Source of the DNA: Veillonella intestinalis
GTDB lineage: Bacteria; Bacillota; Negativicutes; Veillonellales; Veillonellaceae
Assembly: GCF_943193155.1 (NCBI RefSeq)
Contig: NZ_CALPDB010000001.1
Location: forward strand, 469,190 to 533,189
Reading direction: 5' to 3'
Length of the DNA stretch: 64,000 nucleotides
Shown: positions 54,556 to 63,893 of the stretch, in pieces
Layout of the letters: each line of letters opens with the position of its first letter
How positions within the stretch are numbered: the stretch's first letter is position 1
Program-made: the position numbers and the translations under genes
The notes under the pieces: generated by a model
Seen by the model: only the letters and a program-made list of their open reading frames with translations
What the model was told of the DNA's origin: nothing
Database searches by the model: none

Positions 54556-56976
54556 TCAATGGAAACCAAGCAAACGACCGCCATTATAGATAATAAAAGC
54601 TGCTAACCAAGCGAGACCAGTGGAATAAACCATAAAGAAACCTAACCAGCCCCAACCACCAGCTTCACGTTTAAATACAGCCATAGCTGCAAAACATGGC
54701 GGATAAATAAGAACAAACATCATTAAACCAACTGCTACCAGTGGTGTAAAGGAAGGATCTGTACGTAAGTATTCTTGCAATGGTTTTTCATTTTCTTCAT
54801 CAGCCCCTACTGCATAAATAGTACCTAACGTACTTACCATAACCTCTTTAGCTGCTAAGGCAGTTACTAAGGATACACTCATCTTCCAATCAAAGCCTAA
54901 TGGACGCATAATTGGTTCAATTGTTTTACCAATCATAGCTACATAAGAACCTTCTAATTTTTCAGAGGCTTCTTGCTGATCAAGTTCACCAAGTGCCTCT
55001 TCTTTATCTTGATTGTTCAAGTAAATCGCCCAAGCCACTGGGAATTCAGTTGAATTAGCAACTTGAAGATCATTGAAATAGTCTGGTACTTCTGGTGCTG
55101 CTTCTTCAGTCTCAGCTGTTGCAATAACTTCACCATTTAAACCTTCATCACCAATTTCTTCTTCTTCAACCCCTGCTTCTTCAGCAGCAGCATCTTGTTC
55201 TTCCTGAATAGCTGTCATTTTATCAACTAAAGCCATAACAGATTCTTTTTGACTTTCCGTAGCTAAACCAAATTGCAAGAAAGTCGCTTCATCTTTAGCC
55301 TCATAATCTTGAGTTACTTGTGCTCGAGCCGCATCAAAATCTTGAGAGTATGGTACCTCTTGTGGATAGGAAGCTAAGAACCAAATCAATACGGATGCCG
55401 CTAAAATAAAGGTACCCGCTTTTTTCACATATAACCAAGCACGTTCCCACATGTGCATTAACACACTTTTAACAGTTGGCATATGATATGGCGGAAGTTC
55501 CATTACAAATGGTTCAGACTCACCAGGGAATAAGAATTTGCGGAATATTTTAGCCATTACAACAGCTAAAATAATCCCTGCAAAATAAATAGCAAATAAG
55601 GCTGTACCCCGTTGAGCTACTGGGAAGAACGCCCCAATAAACAAGGTATATACTGGTAAACGGGCACTACAAGTCATAAATTGAGATACTAAAATCGTAA
55701 TCATGCGGTCACGATTATTATCTAAGATACGAGCCCCCATAATAGCTGGAATACTACAACCATAACCAATTAAAAGAGGAATAAAGGATTTACCATGCAA
55801 ACCACAAGCACGCATGATACGGTCCATTACAAAAGCTGCACGCGCCATATAACCGGTATCTTCTAAGAACGCAATACCTAAAAATAGCAATACAATCAAT
55901 GGTACAAAGCTTAACACAGCCCCTACCCCAGCAATAATCCCATCAACAACTAAGGATTGTAAAAGTCCTTCTGGAATAACTGTCGTAGCCCAAGTACCTA
56001 AGGCAGCAAACGCATCTTCAATCCAACCTTGTGGATAAGCCCCTACTTCGTTTACGAAGTTAAACAATAACCACATAATAATCATAAAGATTGGTAAGCC
56101 TAAAACACGATGAGTCAACACCTTATCTAAACGATCAGATTTTGTTTCAATTTCTTTAGGCGTACCTTGTAAACAATTATTATAAGTTGCTACAGCAAAA
56201 CTATGACGGAATTCTTGGAATATAATTTCTAAATCTACTTTATCTTTTAATGTTTCACGCCACTGTTCTGCTTTTGCCAAAGCCGCTTCAGTATGTTCAA
56301 AAGCCTTAACTTTTTTTACTACATCAGTATCTGCTTCTAATAGCTTAATAGCTACCCAACGCAATGGGTATGAAATAGTGCCTGCTTTTTCTAATTCAGC
56401 CGTTACTTCATCAATCGCCGGTTCTAACGTAGGGCCATAATCAATAGTAGCACTTGGCTTTTTAGCTTCTTTTGCTACATCAATAACAGCTTGTAACAAT
56501 TCTTTAGTACCAACATTGTCACGACCTACTGTTTCAACAATAGTAGCCCCTGTTAACTCACTTAACTTTTTAATGTCAATATGTACACCCATATCTTTAG
56601 CCACGTCAGACATATTAAGGGCCATAACTAAAGGACGTTCAAGTTCTAAGAGCTGTGCTGCTAAATATAAATTACGTTCTAAATTAGAAGCATCAATAAC
56701 ATTCACTAATACATCAGGCTCATCATTGATAATTACATTACGAGCTACTAATTCATCTAAGGATCGAGCTGTTAAGCTATATGTACCTGGTAAGTCGATA
56801 AAGAGTAAATCTTTACCACTAAAGGTACATTCCCCTTCTTTCTTTTCCACGGTTACACCGGGATAATTACCTACATGCTGTTTCGCACCAGTAATATTAT
56901 TAAAAATTGTTGTTTTACCACAATTCGGATTCCCCGCTAAAGCAATGCGGATGGACGTGGTATTTTGGTCACTCAT
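54556..56976 (-). CDS. feoB: Ferrous iron transporter FeoB
   Basis: An 806-residue inner-membrane Fe(II) transporter. The N-terminal G domain (about 1-175) has G1 GNPNCGKTTIFN, G3 DLPGTYSLTARS and G4 NMSD; a helical GDI-like region follows to about 275; then the core membrane domain with two gates, LIGYGCSIPAIMGARIL and VSLVTALAAKEVMVSTLGT. The loop between about residues 545 and 675 is expanded and very acidic (EEEEIGDEG), longer than in the E. coli protein as I recall it. The start lies one base past the feoA stop with CCTAGG-type spacing, so the two genes form an operon. Confidence 0.96.
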   Translation of the reverse strand: MSDQNTTSIRIALAGNPNCGKTTIFNNITGAKQHVGNYPGVTVEKKEGECTFSGKDLLFIDLPGTYSLTARSLDELVARNVIINDEPDVLVNVIDASNLERNLYLAAQLLELERPLVMALNMSDVAKDMGVHIDIKKLSELTGATIVETVGRDNVGTKELLQAVIDVAKEAKKPSATIDYGPTLEPAIDEVTAELEKAGTISYPLRWVAIKLLEADTDVVKKVKAFEHTEAALAKAEQWRETLKDKVDLEIIFQEFRHSFAVATYNNCLQGTPKEIETKSDRLDKVLTHRVLGLPIFMIIMWLLFNFVNEVGAYPQGWIEDAFAALGTWATTVIPEGLLQSLVVDGIIAGVGAVLSFVPLIVLLFLGIAFLEDTGYMARAAFVMDRIMRACGLHGKSFIPLLIGYGCSIPAIMGARILDNNRDRMITILVSQFMTCSARLPVYTLFIGAFFPVAQRGTALFAIYFAGIILAVVMAKIFRKFLFPGESEPFVMELPPYHMPTVKSVLMHMWERAWLYVKKAGTFILAASVLIWFLASYPQEVPYSQDFDAARAQVTQDYEAKDEATFLQFGLATESQKESVMALVDKMTAIQEEQDAAAEEAGVEEEEIGDEGLNGEVIATAETEEAAPEVPDYFNDLQVANSTEFPVAWAIYLNNQDKEEALGELDQQEASEKLEGSYVAMIGKTIEPIMRPLGFDWKMSVSLVTALAAKEVMVSTLGTIYAVGADEENEKPLQEYLRTDPSFTPLVAVGLMMFVLIYPPCFAAMAVFKREAGGWGWLGFFMVYSTGLAWLAAFIIYNGGRLLGFH

Positions 56977-56977
56977 C

Positions 56978-57217
56978 CTAGGCCTCCTGACTTACTTCAA
57001 TGTCAATAGTGTCTGCTTCACTTACACGCAGAGCTAAATCAAAGTTTTTCACTTTAATTTCAACTGGGTCACCTAAAGGAGCGAATTTCATAACTCGCAC
57101 AAAAGTCCCTGGTACCAATCCCATATCAACCAGACGATGTTTGATATTACCAGAGCCACGCAATTGTTTAATTACCCCAGCTTCACCTGGTTTCATCGAC
57201 GCCAACGATTTGATCAC
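56978..57217 (-). CDS. feoA: FeoA-domain iron transport accessory protein
   Basis: A 79-residue SH3-like protein that supports FeoB. I start at the GTG at 57217 because AAGGAGGT lies eight bases upstream; the longer frame to 57250 covers that site. Family features are LASMKPGEAGVIKQLRG, the RLVDMGLVPGTFVRV core and the FAPLGDPVEIKV segment. It is first in feoA-feoB. Fur-like sequences upstream at 57445-57463 suggest iron control. Confidence 0.93.
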   Translation of the reverse strand: MIKSLASMKPGEAGVIKQLRGSGNIKHRLVDMGLVPGTFVRVMKFAPLGDPVEIKVKNFDLALRVSEADTIDIEVSQEA

Positions 57218-57444
57218 AGTCCTACACCTCCTTGTGACAGAACAAAACAAGCCTATTTATAAATAAGCTTTGCTAAAAATCCGCCATTAACTGATAAAAA
57301 ATTACAATTAAATTATATCACAGTAGAGGATAATTTCAATAATGAGTTGCAATATCGAATCATGTCAAAGTACATAGATTTTTTTAAATTTTCATTATCA
57401 CATCAATACTCAAGACAAATATAGGAAACTATTTATATCTTTTC

Positions 57445-57463
57445 TTATCATTATCATTTGATA
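57445..57463 (-). promoter_or_regulatory. Fur-box-like site upstream of feoAB
   Basis: On the minus strand the sequence reads TATCAAATGATAATGATAA, which contains two adjacent GATAAT-type hexamers of the classic Fur consensus. A partial second match (TGATAATGAAAA) lies near 57390-57402. The position upstream of an iron uptake operon supports the reading. Confidence 0.6.
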
Positions 57464-57648
57464 TATCTTCTCTTTTACTCTAAAATATGCAAAAAATAAA
57501 ACACTTATCAACCGATTATCAATTAAATAGTCATTCTCACTGAATTATTACTATATATTTTTAGCAAAAAAACTATGATTTTAAGTAAAATATATTAATT
57601 TTATACTTTTGTAGTCGATACCCCAACTATATTAAGACCAAAACTATA

Positions 57649-57708
57649 GCCATACTATAAGCTACGTTACTTATTATGGCCATATTACAAGCTATGTTAC
57701 TTATGATA
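57649..57708 (+). repeat. Two-copy 30-bp direct repeat upstream of helicase promoter
   Basis: The 29-base unit GCCATACTATAAGCTACGTT... at 57649 recurs with four or so changes at 57679, giving a period of 30 bp, nearly three helical turns. The second copy runs into the -10 element, so it could be a regulator-binding array or a duplicated promoter element. Confidence 0.65.
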
Positions 57709-57712
57709 TAAT
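57685..57712 (+). promoter_or_regulatory. Extended -10 promoter for DEAD-box helicase
   Basis: TGATATAAT (the -10 hexamer TATAAT at 57707-57712 with the extended TGn) follows TTACAA at 57685-57690 with a 16-base spacer. It is about 72 bp before the start codon. Confidence 0.6.
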
Positions 57713-57783
57713 GAATATATAATTTCGCTAACTTAATCTTATATATGTAACATATATTAAACCACTTTAAAAGGAGTTCCTAT

Positions 57784-59046
57784 ATGAAATCATTTCAAAC
57801 TTTAGGTGTAGTGCCAGAATTAATTGAAGCCTTAACCAAACAAGGCATTAAAGAGCCTACCCCTATTCAAGAACAAGCTATTCCACCAGCCTTCAAAGGT
57901 CATGATTTAATCGCTATGGCACAAACAGGCACAGGTAAAACACTGGCATTTTTACTGCCCGTACTGCAACGCATTAATATTGATGTATTTCAGGAGCAAG
58001 CACTTATCATAGCGCCTACGCGTGAACTCGTAAAACAAATCGCCGAAGAAGCCAAAAGTATTGGCGATATTCTGGGTATTGACGTGTTACCTCTTATTGG
58101 TGGCCGCACTATTGAAGGGCAATTACAACAATTAGGACGCCGTCCTCACGTAATCATCGGTACGCCAGGCCGTTTACTAGACCATGCTACCCGAGGCTCA
58201 CTAATACTTGATACAGTCCGTCGTATCGTATTGGATGAAGCGGATCAAATGCTGCATATGGGCTTTTTACCTGATGTAGAATCCCTCATTGAACGAACCA
58301 ATGCAAATCGTCAACTCCTGCTTTTCTCAGCCACTGTACCAGATAGAATTCGCAGTCTCGCCAAAGCATATATGAAAAAGCCTATGTCGGTAACAGTCAA
58401 AGGTAATAATGTCACCTTAGATACCATTGAGCAACGAGTTATTATGGTGAAACCAGAAGAAAAGCTTGAGCGTTTAATGGCACAAATTAGAGAAGATAAT
58501 CCTTATTTGGCCATTGTATTCTGTAATAAAAAAGAAGGTGCCATTCACCTTTCTTATGAATTAACAGCTGCCGGCTTTAACATTGGCGAACTGCATGGGG
58601 ATTTGACGCAAGGACGCCGTACTCAAATCTTACGTGATTTCGCCCGTGCTCGCACACAAATCTTAGTTGCTACCGATATTGCAGCTCGCGGTATTGATAT
58701 TGAAGGTATCAGTCATGTATATAACTTTGACGTACCTCATGATGTTGATTACTACATTCATCGAATTGGTCGTACCGGTCGCGCTGGCACTAGCGGCATT
58801 GCCATTACTTATGCAACCCAAGCAGATGAACCTTGGCTACGTCGCATCGAACGCGCTATTGAAGCAACCTTAACTAAATACACTACCGATGGACAAGTTA
58901 AAACTAAAGGACGTGCCCAAGCACCTAAAAAAGCCGTAGCTAGTAAAAAGCCTGCTATCAAGTCTAATTATCAGGCCACTAAAGCTAAACGACATAAAGC
59001 AACCGGACATAAAGGAGCGAATACAAGACGTCGCCGCTCTCGCTAA
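57784..59046 (+). CDS. DEAD-box ATP-dependent RNA helicase
   Basis: A 420-residue RNA helicase. The Q motif is near residue 5-30 (FQTLGVVPELIEALTKQGIK, PTPIQEQAIP), followed by motif I AQTGTGKT, Ia PTRELVKQ, Ib TPGRLLDH, II DEAD, III SAT, V ATDIAARGID and VI HRIGRTGRAG. The C-terminal 45 residues are strongly basic (KAKRHKATGHKGANTRRRRS), for RNA binding. The ATG follows AAAGGAGTTCCTAT. It resembles CshA/CshB-type helicases in ribosome assembly and mRNA decay or cold adaptation, but the subtype is not resolved. Confidence 0.95.
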   Translation: MKSFQTLGVVPELIEALTKQGIKEPTPIQEQAIPPAFKGHDLIAMAQTGTGKTLAFLLPVLQRINIDVFQEQALIIAPTRELVKQIAEEAKSIGDILGIDVLPLIGGRTIEGQLQQLGRRPHVIIGTPGRLLDHATRGSLILDTVRRIVLDEADQMLHMGFLPDVESLIERTNANRQLLLFSATVPDRIRSLAKAYMKKPMSVTVKGNNVTLDTIEQRVIMVKPEEKLERLMAQIREDNPYLAIVFCNKKEGAIHLSYELTAAGFNIGELHGDLTQGRRTQILRDFARARTQILVATDIAARGIDIEGISHVYNFDVPHDVDYYIHRIGRTGRAGTSGIAITYATQADEPWLRRIERAIEATLTKYTTDGQVKTKGRAQAPKKAVASKKPAIKSNYQATKAKRHKATGHKGANTRRRRSR

Positions 59047-59102
59047 ATGGCGATTTAACTAATGTAAAAAAGACCGATTTTAATTAAAACTTTCTATTAA
59101 TT

Positions 59103-59147
59103 AAAAGGGCTCTTAGCTGTAAACTTATGACAGCTAAGAGCCCTTTT
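59103..59147 (+). terminator. Intrinsic terminator after DEAD-box helicase
   Basis: Perfect 18-bp arms (59103-59120 and 59130-59147), beginning AAAAGGGCTC and ending GAGCCCTTTT, with a nine-base loop. Bidirectional by symmetry. Confidence 0.93.
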
Positions 59148-59244
59148 ATAAATAAAAACCTTCAAGATATAAGTCTACATTTACTTAAAAATAGTCTTTT
59201 TGTCATTTAACTAGTGAACGGGCGACGCCTTTTATACAATAGGG

Positions 59245-59319
59245 AAAAAGCCAATTATAGCTACAAGAAAATCATTGTTCGTAAGAACGTCAGTTTTCGG
59301 TAGATATAATTGGCTTTTT
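59245..59319 (-). terminator. Long nested-hairpin terminator after topB
   Basis: Perfect 15-base outer arms AAAAAGCCAATTATA (59245-59259) and complement (59305-59319). The 45-base interior carries CTAC/GTAG, GAAAA/TTTTC and GTTC/GAAC stems, giving an almost continuous imperfect stem. It starts five bases past the topB stop and ends in a T-run. Confidence 0.8.
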
Positions 59320-59324
59320 AATAA

Positions 59325-61775
59325 TCAGGTAGAAAATTTAATAGGTTTTCCCTCCACATCCGCCACAATTGTTCTACACTGTGGTTGATTAGAGCAAGTC
59401 CAATTCACACGACCATTTCGTGTAATAGGCACTAAATACCCTTCATTACACCGAGGGCATTTATATGTCAAAGTTCCCTTGGCTTCTCCTTCTTTTAATG
59501 CATTAACTACTTGTAAATCAACTTGATCTTGTGCCCCATAAGGTACTCCGCCATCACCATTAAAAGAACTGCGATTAACACCACCTACAGGCTGTGTATG
59601 ACGGCACTTAGGAAATTCTGTACAGCCATAAAACTCACCAAATTTACCTTTGCGTAGCTGTAACTTTCCCTGCCCACAAGCAGGACAATCGGCTAACTTA
59701 CTTAATTCTTCTTCACTTAAACCCTGCCGCCCAGCTACACTATGACTGCCTTCGCCCCCTCCTAGCGAACTATCGCCAGTTAATGGAGCCTGTCGTTTCA
59801 CCGTTCGTACGGTACTAGCAATATTAAACCCATCTGTATCTAAACCATCCATAGTAAGCCCATTGTTAGTTTTTTCAATCAGGCGTTTCAAAAATGCAAC
59901 CTGATCCGTCAAAAATGAATCTAACGTATCAGCCCCTTCACTCATAGCCGCCAATCGCTCTTCCCACAAAGCGGTCTCATCAGGATATAACATTTCTTCT
60001 GGCAAGGCATCCACTAATAAATATCCTAACTCTGTAGGTTGAATGACTTTTTTCTTTCCTTTTACGGACATAAATTTACGATTGATTAACTCATCAATAA
60101 TGGTAGCTCGAGTTGCTTCTGTCCCAATGCCAGATACAGCTTTTAATTGCTTTTTCAAGTCTTCATTTTTTACATACTTGTGAATTTCCTTCATAGCTTG
60201 TAATAATGTAGCTGCCGTAAAACGACTTGGTGGCTTTGTCTGCTTAGGATCAATCGCATAGTTATCCATAACTACGGTATCACCCTTTTTTACATTTGGT
60301 AATTCACCACTGTCCTCAATAACCGGTCCTTTTTTGCCTGTACTAGAGGAATCTTCATTTTCTTCGTTAGTATCCCCATCACTGGAATCAGAATCTGTGG
60401 TATCACCATTTTGTTCTGTCTTCTTAGGCTTTTGAAATAATGCTTTCCAGCCTAGCACAGTAATAACACGACCATGAGCAACAAACTGCTCTCCCTCTTG
60501 CCCTACGGTCAAGCGCGTTTGCTCATATTCATGTTCTGGATAAAATTGCCCAATATATGACTGCGCAATTAAGAAATAAATATTCCGTTCCATTTCTGGT
60601 AGCGTTGCCATATTACAAGCCACTGTAGTCGGTATAATGGCATGATGGGCGGTAATCTTCTTATCATTCCAAGCACGAGATTTAATAGTTTGGTCAGCGT
60701 TCTTAGCCCATTCACCAATAACCCCACTATTTTTGCTTAAATTTGCTAAAATACTCTGACGATCTGCATATTGGTTATTCGGCAAATAGTCACAATCTGA
60801 ACGAGGATAGGTCGTTAATTTTTTCTCATATAATTTCTGTGCTGTATCTAATACTTGTTGTGGATCATAGCCATAAGCTTTACCAGCTGCTACTTGCAAC
60901 GCCGATAATGATAAAGGTAGTTTTTGAGGCTCCTTTTTCTTAGTTTTTTCACGCTTTTCAATAATGCCTGTCTTACTATCTACTAACCGTTTAGCCAATT
61001 CTTCAACAATGGCTTTATTCAGCAAACGACCTTCTGGATCTAAACCAATTTGTTCATCTTTTGGCTGCCAGGTTGTCCAGAAACTACCATTAGCATGTTC
61101 ATATAATACTTTTAAAGTAAAATAATCCACAGGTACAAAGTTGTCTAATTCTCGTTCCCGTCGCACTACAAGCGCCAAAGTTGGCGTTTTAACACGGCCA
61201 ATAGGAAATGTGACTTTATTACCTTGACGACGCTGTTGCAATGTATAAGCACGGGATAAATTCATGCCAATTAACCAATCCGCCCGTGCTCTTGCTAAGG
61301 CAGATTGTTGCAAATTATAAAAATCTTTATTATCACGTAAGTCAGCTAAAGCTGAACGAATTGATTTCTCATCTAATGCGTTCAACAAAATACGTTTTAC
61401 TGGCTTTGTATTATTGACAAACAATAAAATTTCATCAATTAGCAATTGCCCTTCTCTATCCGGGTCACCAGCATTAACTATTTCATCGGCTTCCTCAATG
61501 AGCTTTTTAATTGTATAAAACTGCTTTTCACTACTTTTAGTAATTAATAAGCGCCACTCATCAGGCACAATTGGCAAATCCGCTGCATTCCATCGCTTAT
61601 AACGCTCATTATAGTCGCCAGGCTCAGCCTGTTCTAATACATGGCCGAAGGCCCATGTCACCACATCATCACCTTGTACAATAAAACCATCGCGTTTTTG
61701 TACACGGCTCTGTTCTGGCAAATATTTACTTATTTCTCGCCCCATACTTGGCTTTTCGGCAATAAATAATCTCAT
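59325..61775 (-). CDS. topB: DNA topoisomerase III
   Basis: A type IA topoisomerase of about 816 residues, starting at the ATG at 61775 (MRLFIAEKPSMG), which has AAGGAGGG upstream; the frame extends further without a better site. The Toprim domain has DPDREGQLLIDEIL near residue 105, and the active-site Tyr is in TTYPRSDCDYLP near 325. Distinctive for TopB are the NALDEKSIRSAL and IGRVKTPTLALVVRRE stretches. An acidic Asp/Ser/Glu-rich insertion (around 450-475) and two C-terminal zinc ribbons (CPACGQGKLQL...CTEFPKC and CPRCNEGYL...CSNQPQC) make it longer than E. coli TopB. It relaxes and decatenates DNA. Confidence 0.94.
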   Translation of the reverse strand: MRLFIAEKPSMGREISKYLPEQSRVQKRDGFIVQGDDVVTWAFGHVLEQAEPGDYNERYKRWNAADLPIVPDEWRLLITKSSEKQFYTIKKLIEEADEIVNAGDPDREGQLLIDEILLFVNNTKPVKRILLNALDEKSIRSALADLRDNKDFYNLQQSALARARADWLIGMNLSRAYTLQQRRQGNKVTFPIGRVKTPTLALVVRRERELDNFVPVDYFTLKVLYEHANGSFWTTWQPKDEQIGLDPEGRLLNKAIVEELAKRLVDSKTGIIEKREKTKKKEPQKLPLSLSALQVAAGKAYGYDPQQVLDTAQKLYEKKLTTYPRSDCDYLPNNQYADRQSILANLSKNSGVIGEWAKNADQTIKSRAWNDKKITAHHAIIPTTVACNMATLPEMERNIYFLIAQSYIGQFYPEHEYEQTRLTVGQEGEQFVAHGRVITVLGWKALFQKPKKTEQNGDTTDSDSSDGDTNEENEDSSSTGKKGPVIEDSGELPNVKKGDTVVMDNYAIDPKQTKPPSRFTAATLLQAMKEIHKYVKNEDLKKQLKAVSGIGTEATRATIIDELINRKFMSVKGKKKVIQPTELGYLLVDALPEEMLYPDETALWEERLAAMSEGADTLDSFLTDQVAFLKRLIEKTNNGLTMDGLDTDGFNIASTVRTVKRQAPLTGDSSLGGGEGSHSVAGRQGLSEEELSKLADCPACGQGKLQLRKGKFGEFYGCTEFPKCRHTQPVGGVNRSSFNGDGGVPYGAQDQVDLQVVNALKEGEAKGTLTYKCPRCNEGYLVPITRNGRVNWTCSNQPQCRTIVADVEGKPIKFST

Positions 61776-61841
61776 AGGCCCTCCTTTATCTGTTCTATTA
61801 TACACTATCTTTGCGTTTCATAAAAGAAATCTACTTCCTTA

Positions 61842-61871
61842 ATGACAACCAAGCATATTGTAGTATATAAT
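61842..61871 (+). promoter_or_regulatory. Promoter of prfC
   Basis: ATGACA (61842-61847) and TATAAT (61866-61871) with an 18-base spacer, about 34 bp before the start codon. A GAGGTGA ribosome binding site follows. Confidence 0.65.
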
Positions 61872-61904
61872 TTTAAGGATAGATAATTTGTATGAGGTGA
61901 CAAC

Positions 61905-63506
61905 ATGACATTCTTAGAAGAAGTAAAACGTCGGCGCACCTTCGCGATCATCTCGCATCCTGACGCCGGTAAAACTACATTAACGGAAAAACTACTCCTT
62001 TACGGTGGTGCTATTCACTTAGCAGGTTCCGTAAAGTCTCGTAAAACACAAAAATATGCTGTATCTGACTGGATGGAAATTGAAAAACAACGTGGTATTT
62101 CAGTTACAAGTTCAGTACTTCAATTCGACTATGATGGTTGCCGAGTTAATATTTTGGACACCCCTGGTCACCAGGATTTCTCAGAAGATACATACCGTAC
62201 TCTTATGGCTGCCGACAGTGCTGTCATGCTTATCGACGTCGCCAAAGGTGTGGAAGCACAGACAAAAAAACTCTTTGCGGTTTGTAAAGAACGTGGTATC
62301 CCTATTTTTACCTTTGTTAACAAAATTGACCACTTTGGCCGTAATCCATTTGATTTAATGGAAGAAATTGAAAACTCCTTAGGCATTCGTGCAGTGCCAA
62401 TGAATTGGCCTGTAGGGATTAATGGTGAATACCAAGGCATTTATGATCGTGAAACGCACACTGTTGATTTATTTGCCAAAGATGAAACCCACGGTCAGCA
62501 AAAATTAGCGTCCACTAAAGAATCTGTTGATGACCCAGCCTTCCGTGAACTCCTAGGTGACGAAGTCCATCAATCTCTTATTGATGATATTGAACTCCTA
62601 GATGTTGCTGGTGATGAATTCGATTTTGATCGCGTCCGCGCTGGTGAATTAACGCCTATGTTCTTTGGTTCTGCTATGACTAACTTCGGTGTAAAACCGT
62701 TCTTAGAAAAATTCCTTGATTTAGCACCGTCTCCAGCACCACGCCAAGCGTTAGAAGAAACTGTAGAAGCTTCTTCAGAAGATTTTTCGGCTTTTGTTTT
62801 TAAAATCCAAGCTAACATGAATCCAAACCATCATGACCGTATTGTATTCATGCGTATCTGCTCTGGCAAATTTGAAAAAGGCATGTCTGTTCTTCACCGC
62901 CAATCCGGTAAAACAATTCGCCTAGCACAGCCACAACAATTTTTAGCTACTGAGCGTACTATTATTGACGAAGCCTATCCAGGCGATATTATTGGTGTCT
63001 TTGATGCAGGCACTATGGGTGTAGGTGATACGCTCTGTGCAGCGAACCATAAAGTAACCTTTGGTGACTTCCCTGTCTTCCCGCCAGAGTTCTTTGCTCG
63101 CGTAAGTCCAAAAGACACTATGAAACGGAAACAATTCCAAAAAGGTATGACGCAACTAGCACAAGAAGGGGCCGTCCAAATTTTTGAACAGCCTCATTCC
63201 CTTGATTCCTTCATCGTTGGTGCTGTTGGTATGCTTCAATTTGAAGTATTACAATATCGTCTACGAAATGAATATGGCGTAGAACCTATTACCGATTCCC
63301 TACCATATAGCGTAGCACGCTGGGTAAAAGGCAATGTAGATATTAAACAACTAAAAGGGCTCGATAATGCTATGGCTGTAAAAGATAATCGTGGCCGTAC
63401 GGTTATCTTGATCAGCAATGAATGGCAAATGGGTTGGGTGGTAGAGCGCAATCCTGACGTAACATTCCTTGAAACGCCACCGCTCAATGAGCACTTAAAT
63501 GAATAA
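61905..63506 (+). CDS. prfC: Peptide chain release factor 3
   Basis: A 533-residue translational GTPase that recycles RF1/RF2 from the ribosome after termination. G1 SHPDAGKTTLTEKLL near residue 17, switch II DTPGHQDFSEDTYRTL near residue 85 and G4 NKIDHFGR near 140 are intact. RF3-type features are VKSRKTQKYAVSDWMEIEKQ after G1 and the C-terminal GMLQFEVLQYRLRNEYGVE. The length matches the E. coli protein (529). It is transcribed alone from its own promoter, divergent from topB. Confidence 0.96.
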   Translation: MTFLEEVKRRRTFAIISHPDAGKTTLTEKLLLYGGAIHLAGSVKSRKTQKYAVSDWMEIEKQRGISVTSSVLQFDYDGCRVNILDTPGHQDFSEDTYRTLMAADSAVMLIDVAKGVEAQTKKLFAVCKERGIPIFTFVNKIDHFGRNPFDLMEEIENSLGIRAVPMNWPVGINGEYQGIYDRETHTVDLFAKDETHGQQKLASTKESVDDPAFRELLGDEVHQSLIDDIELLDVAGDEFDFDRVRAGELTPMFFGSAMTNFGVKPFLEKFLDLAPSPAPRQALEETVEASSEDFSAFVFKIQANMNPNHHDRIVFMRICSGKFEKGMSVLHRQSGKTIRLAQPQQFLATERTIIDEAYPGDIIGVFDAGTMGVGDTLCAANHKVTFGDFPVFPPEFFARVSPKDTMKRKQFQKGMTQLAQEGAVQIFEQPHSLDSFIVGAVGMLQFEVLQYRLRNEYGVEPITDSLPYSVARWVKGNVDIKQLKGLDNAMAVKDNRGRTVILISNEWQMGWVVERNPDVTFLETPPLNEHLNE

Positions 63507-63559
63507 TTACTTATAAAAGTTGTGTAATAAAGTATTTACACCACAACAAAACACTAAAA

Positions 63560-63620
63560 AACCTATCCGATTCGCAAACCTGCTACATGTAGCCAAAGGT
63601 ATTGCTCTATGGGATAGGTT
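63560..63620 (+). terminator. Nested-hairpin terminator after prfC
   Basis: Nine-base arms AACCTATCC (63560-63568) and GGATAGGTT (63612-63620) enclose an interior with GCTACATGTAGC self-complementarity. CTTTTATTAT follows. Confidence 0.7.
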
Positions 63621-63778
63621 CTTTTATTATAATGAAAATTTAATACAAAATTTAAAATCAAAATATCTATTTCAAAAAACTCCTAATCGACAACAATACG
63701 AATTCTAGCTAATCCTTTGGCCCTTTGCAACCAAGGAGCGTTGTATCAAGATTGCGTAATGTTGTGGCGTATAAAGGC

Positions 63779-63847
63779 AAAGAAACCCCGACCATGAACG
63801 AGGTAATATGCATAGCACTTATTTTCAGACATAGTCAGGGTTTCTTT
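63779..63847 (+). terminator. Long hairpin with 18-bp arms in prfC downstream region
   Basis: AAAGAAACCCCGACCATG (63779-63796) pairs with 63830-63847 (CATAGTCAGGGTTTCTTT), with two wobble pairs. The interior 33 bases contain TGC/GCA around ATA. ATATATATTTT follows on the plus strand. Possibly the terminator of a small transcript starting between the two hairpins. Confidence 0.6.
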
Positions 63848-63893
63848 ATATATATTTTAATTACTTTTTAAAAGGCTCTGTCACAACAAATGG

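Larger units (their letters stand above)
57251..57783. other. Divergent intergenic region between feoA and DEAD-box helicase
   Basis: A 533-bp AT-rich region with promoters in both directions and no coding frame. The feoA side contains a Fur-box-like sequence, and the helicase side has a 30-bp direct repeat and an extended -10 promoter, listed separately. Confidence 0.65.

Noticed and set aside
63520..63708. 62-codon plus-strand frame after prfC
   Set aside because: It overlaps the prfC terminator hairpin and has no ribosome binding site or family resemblance.
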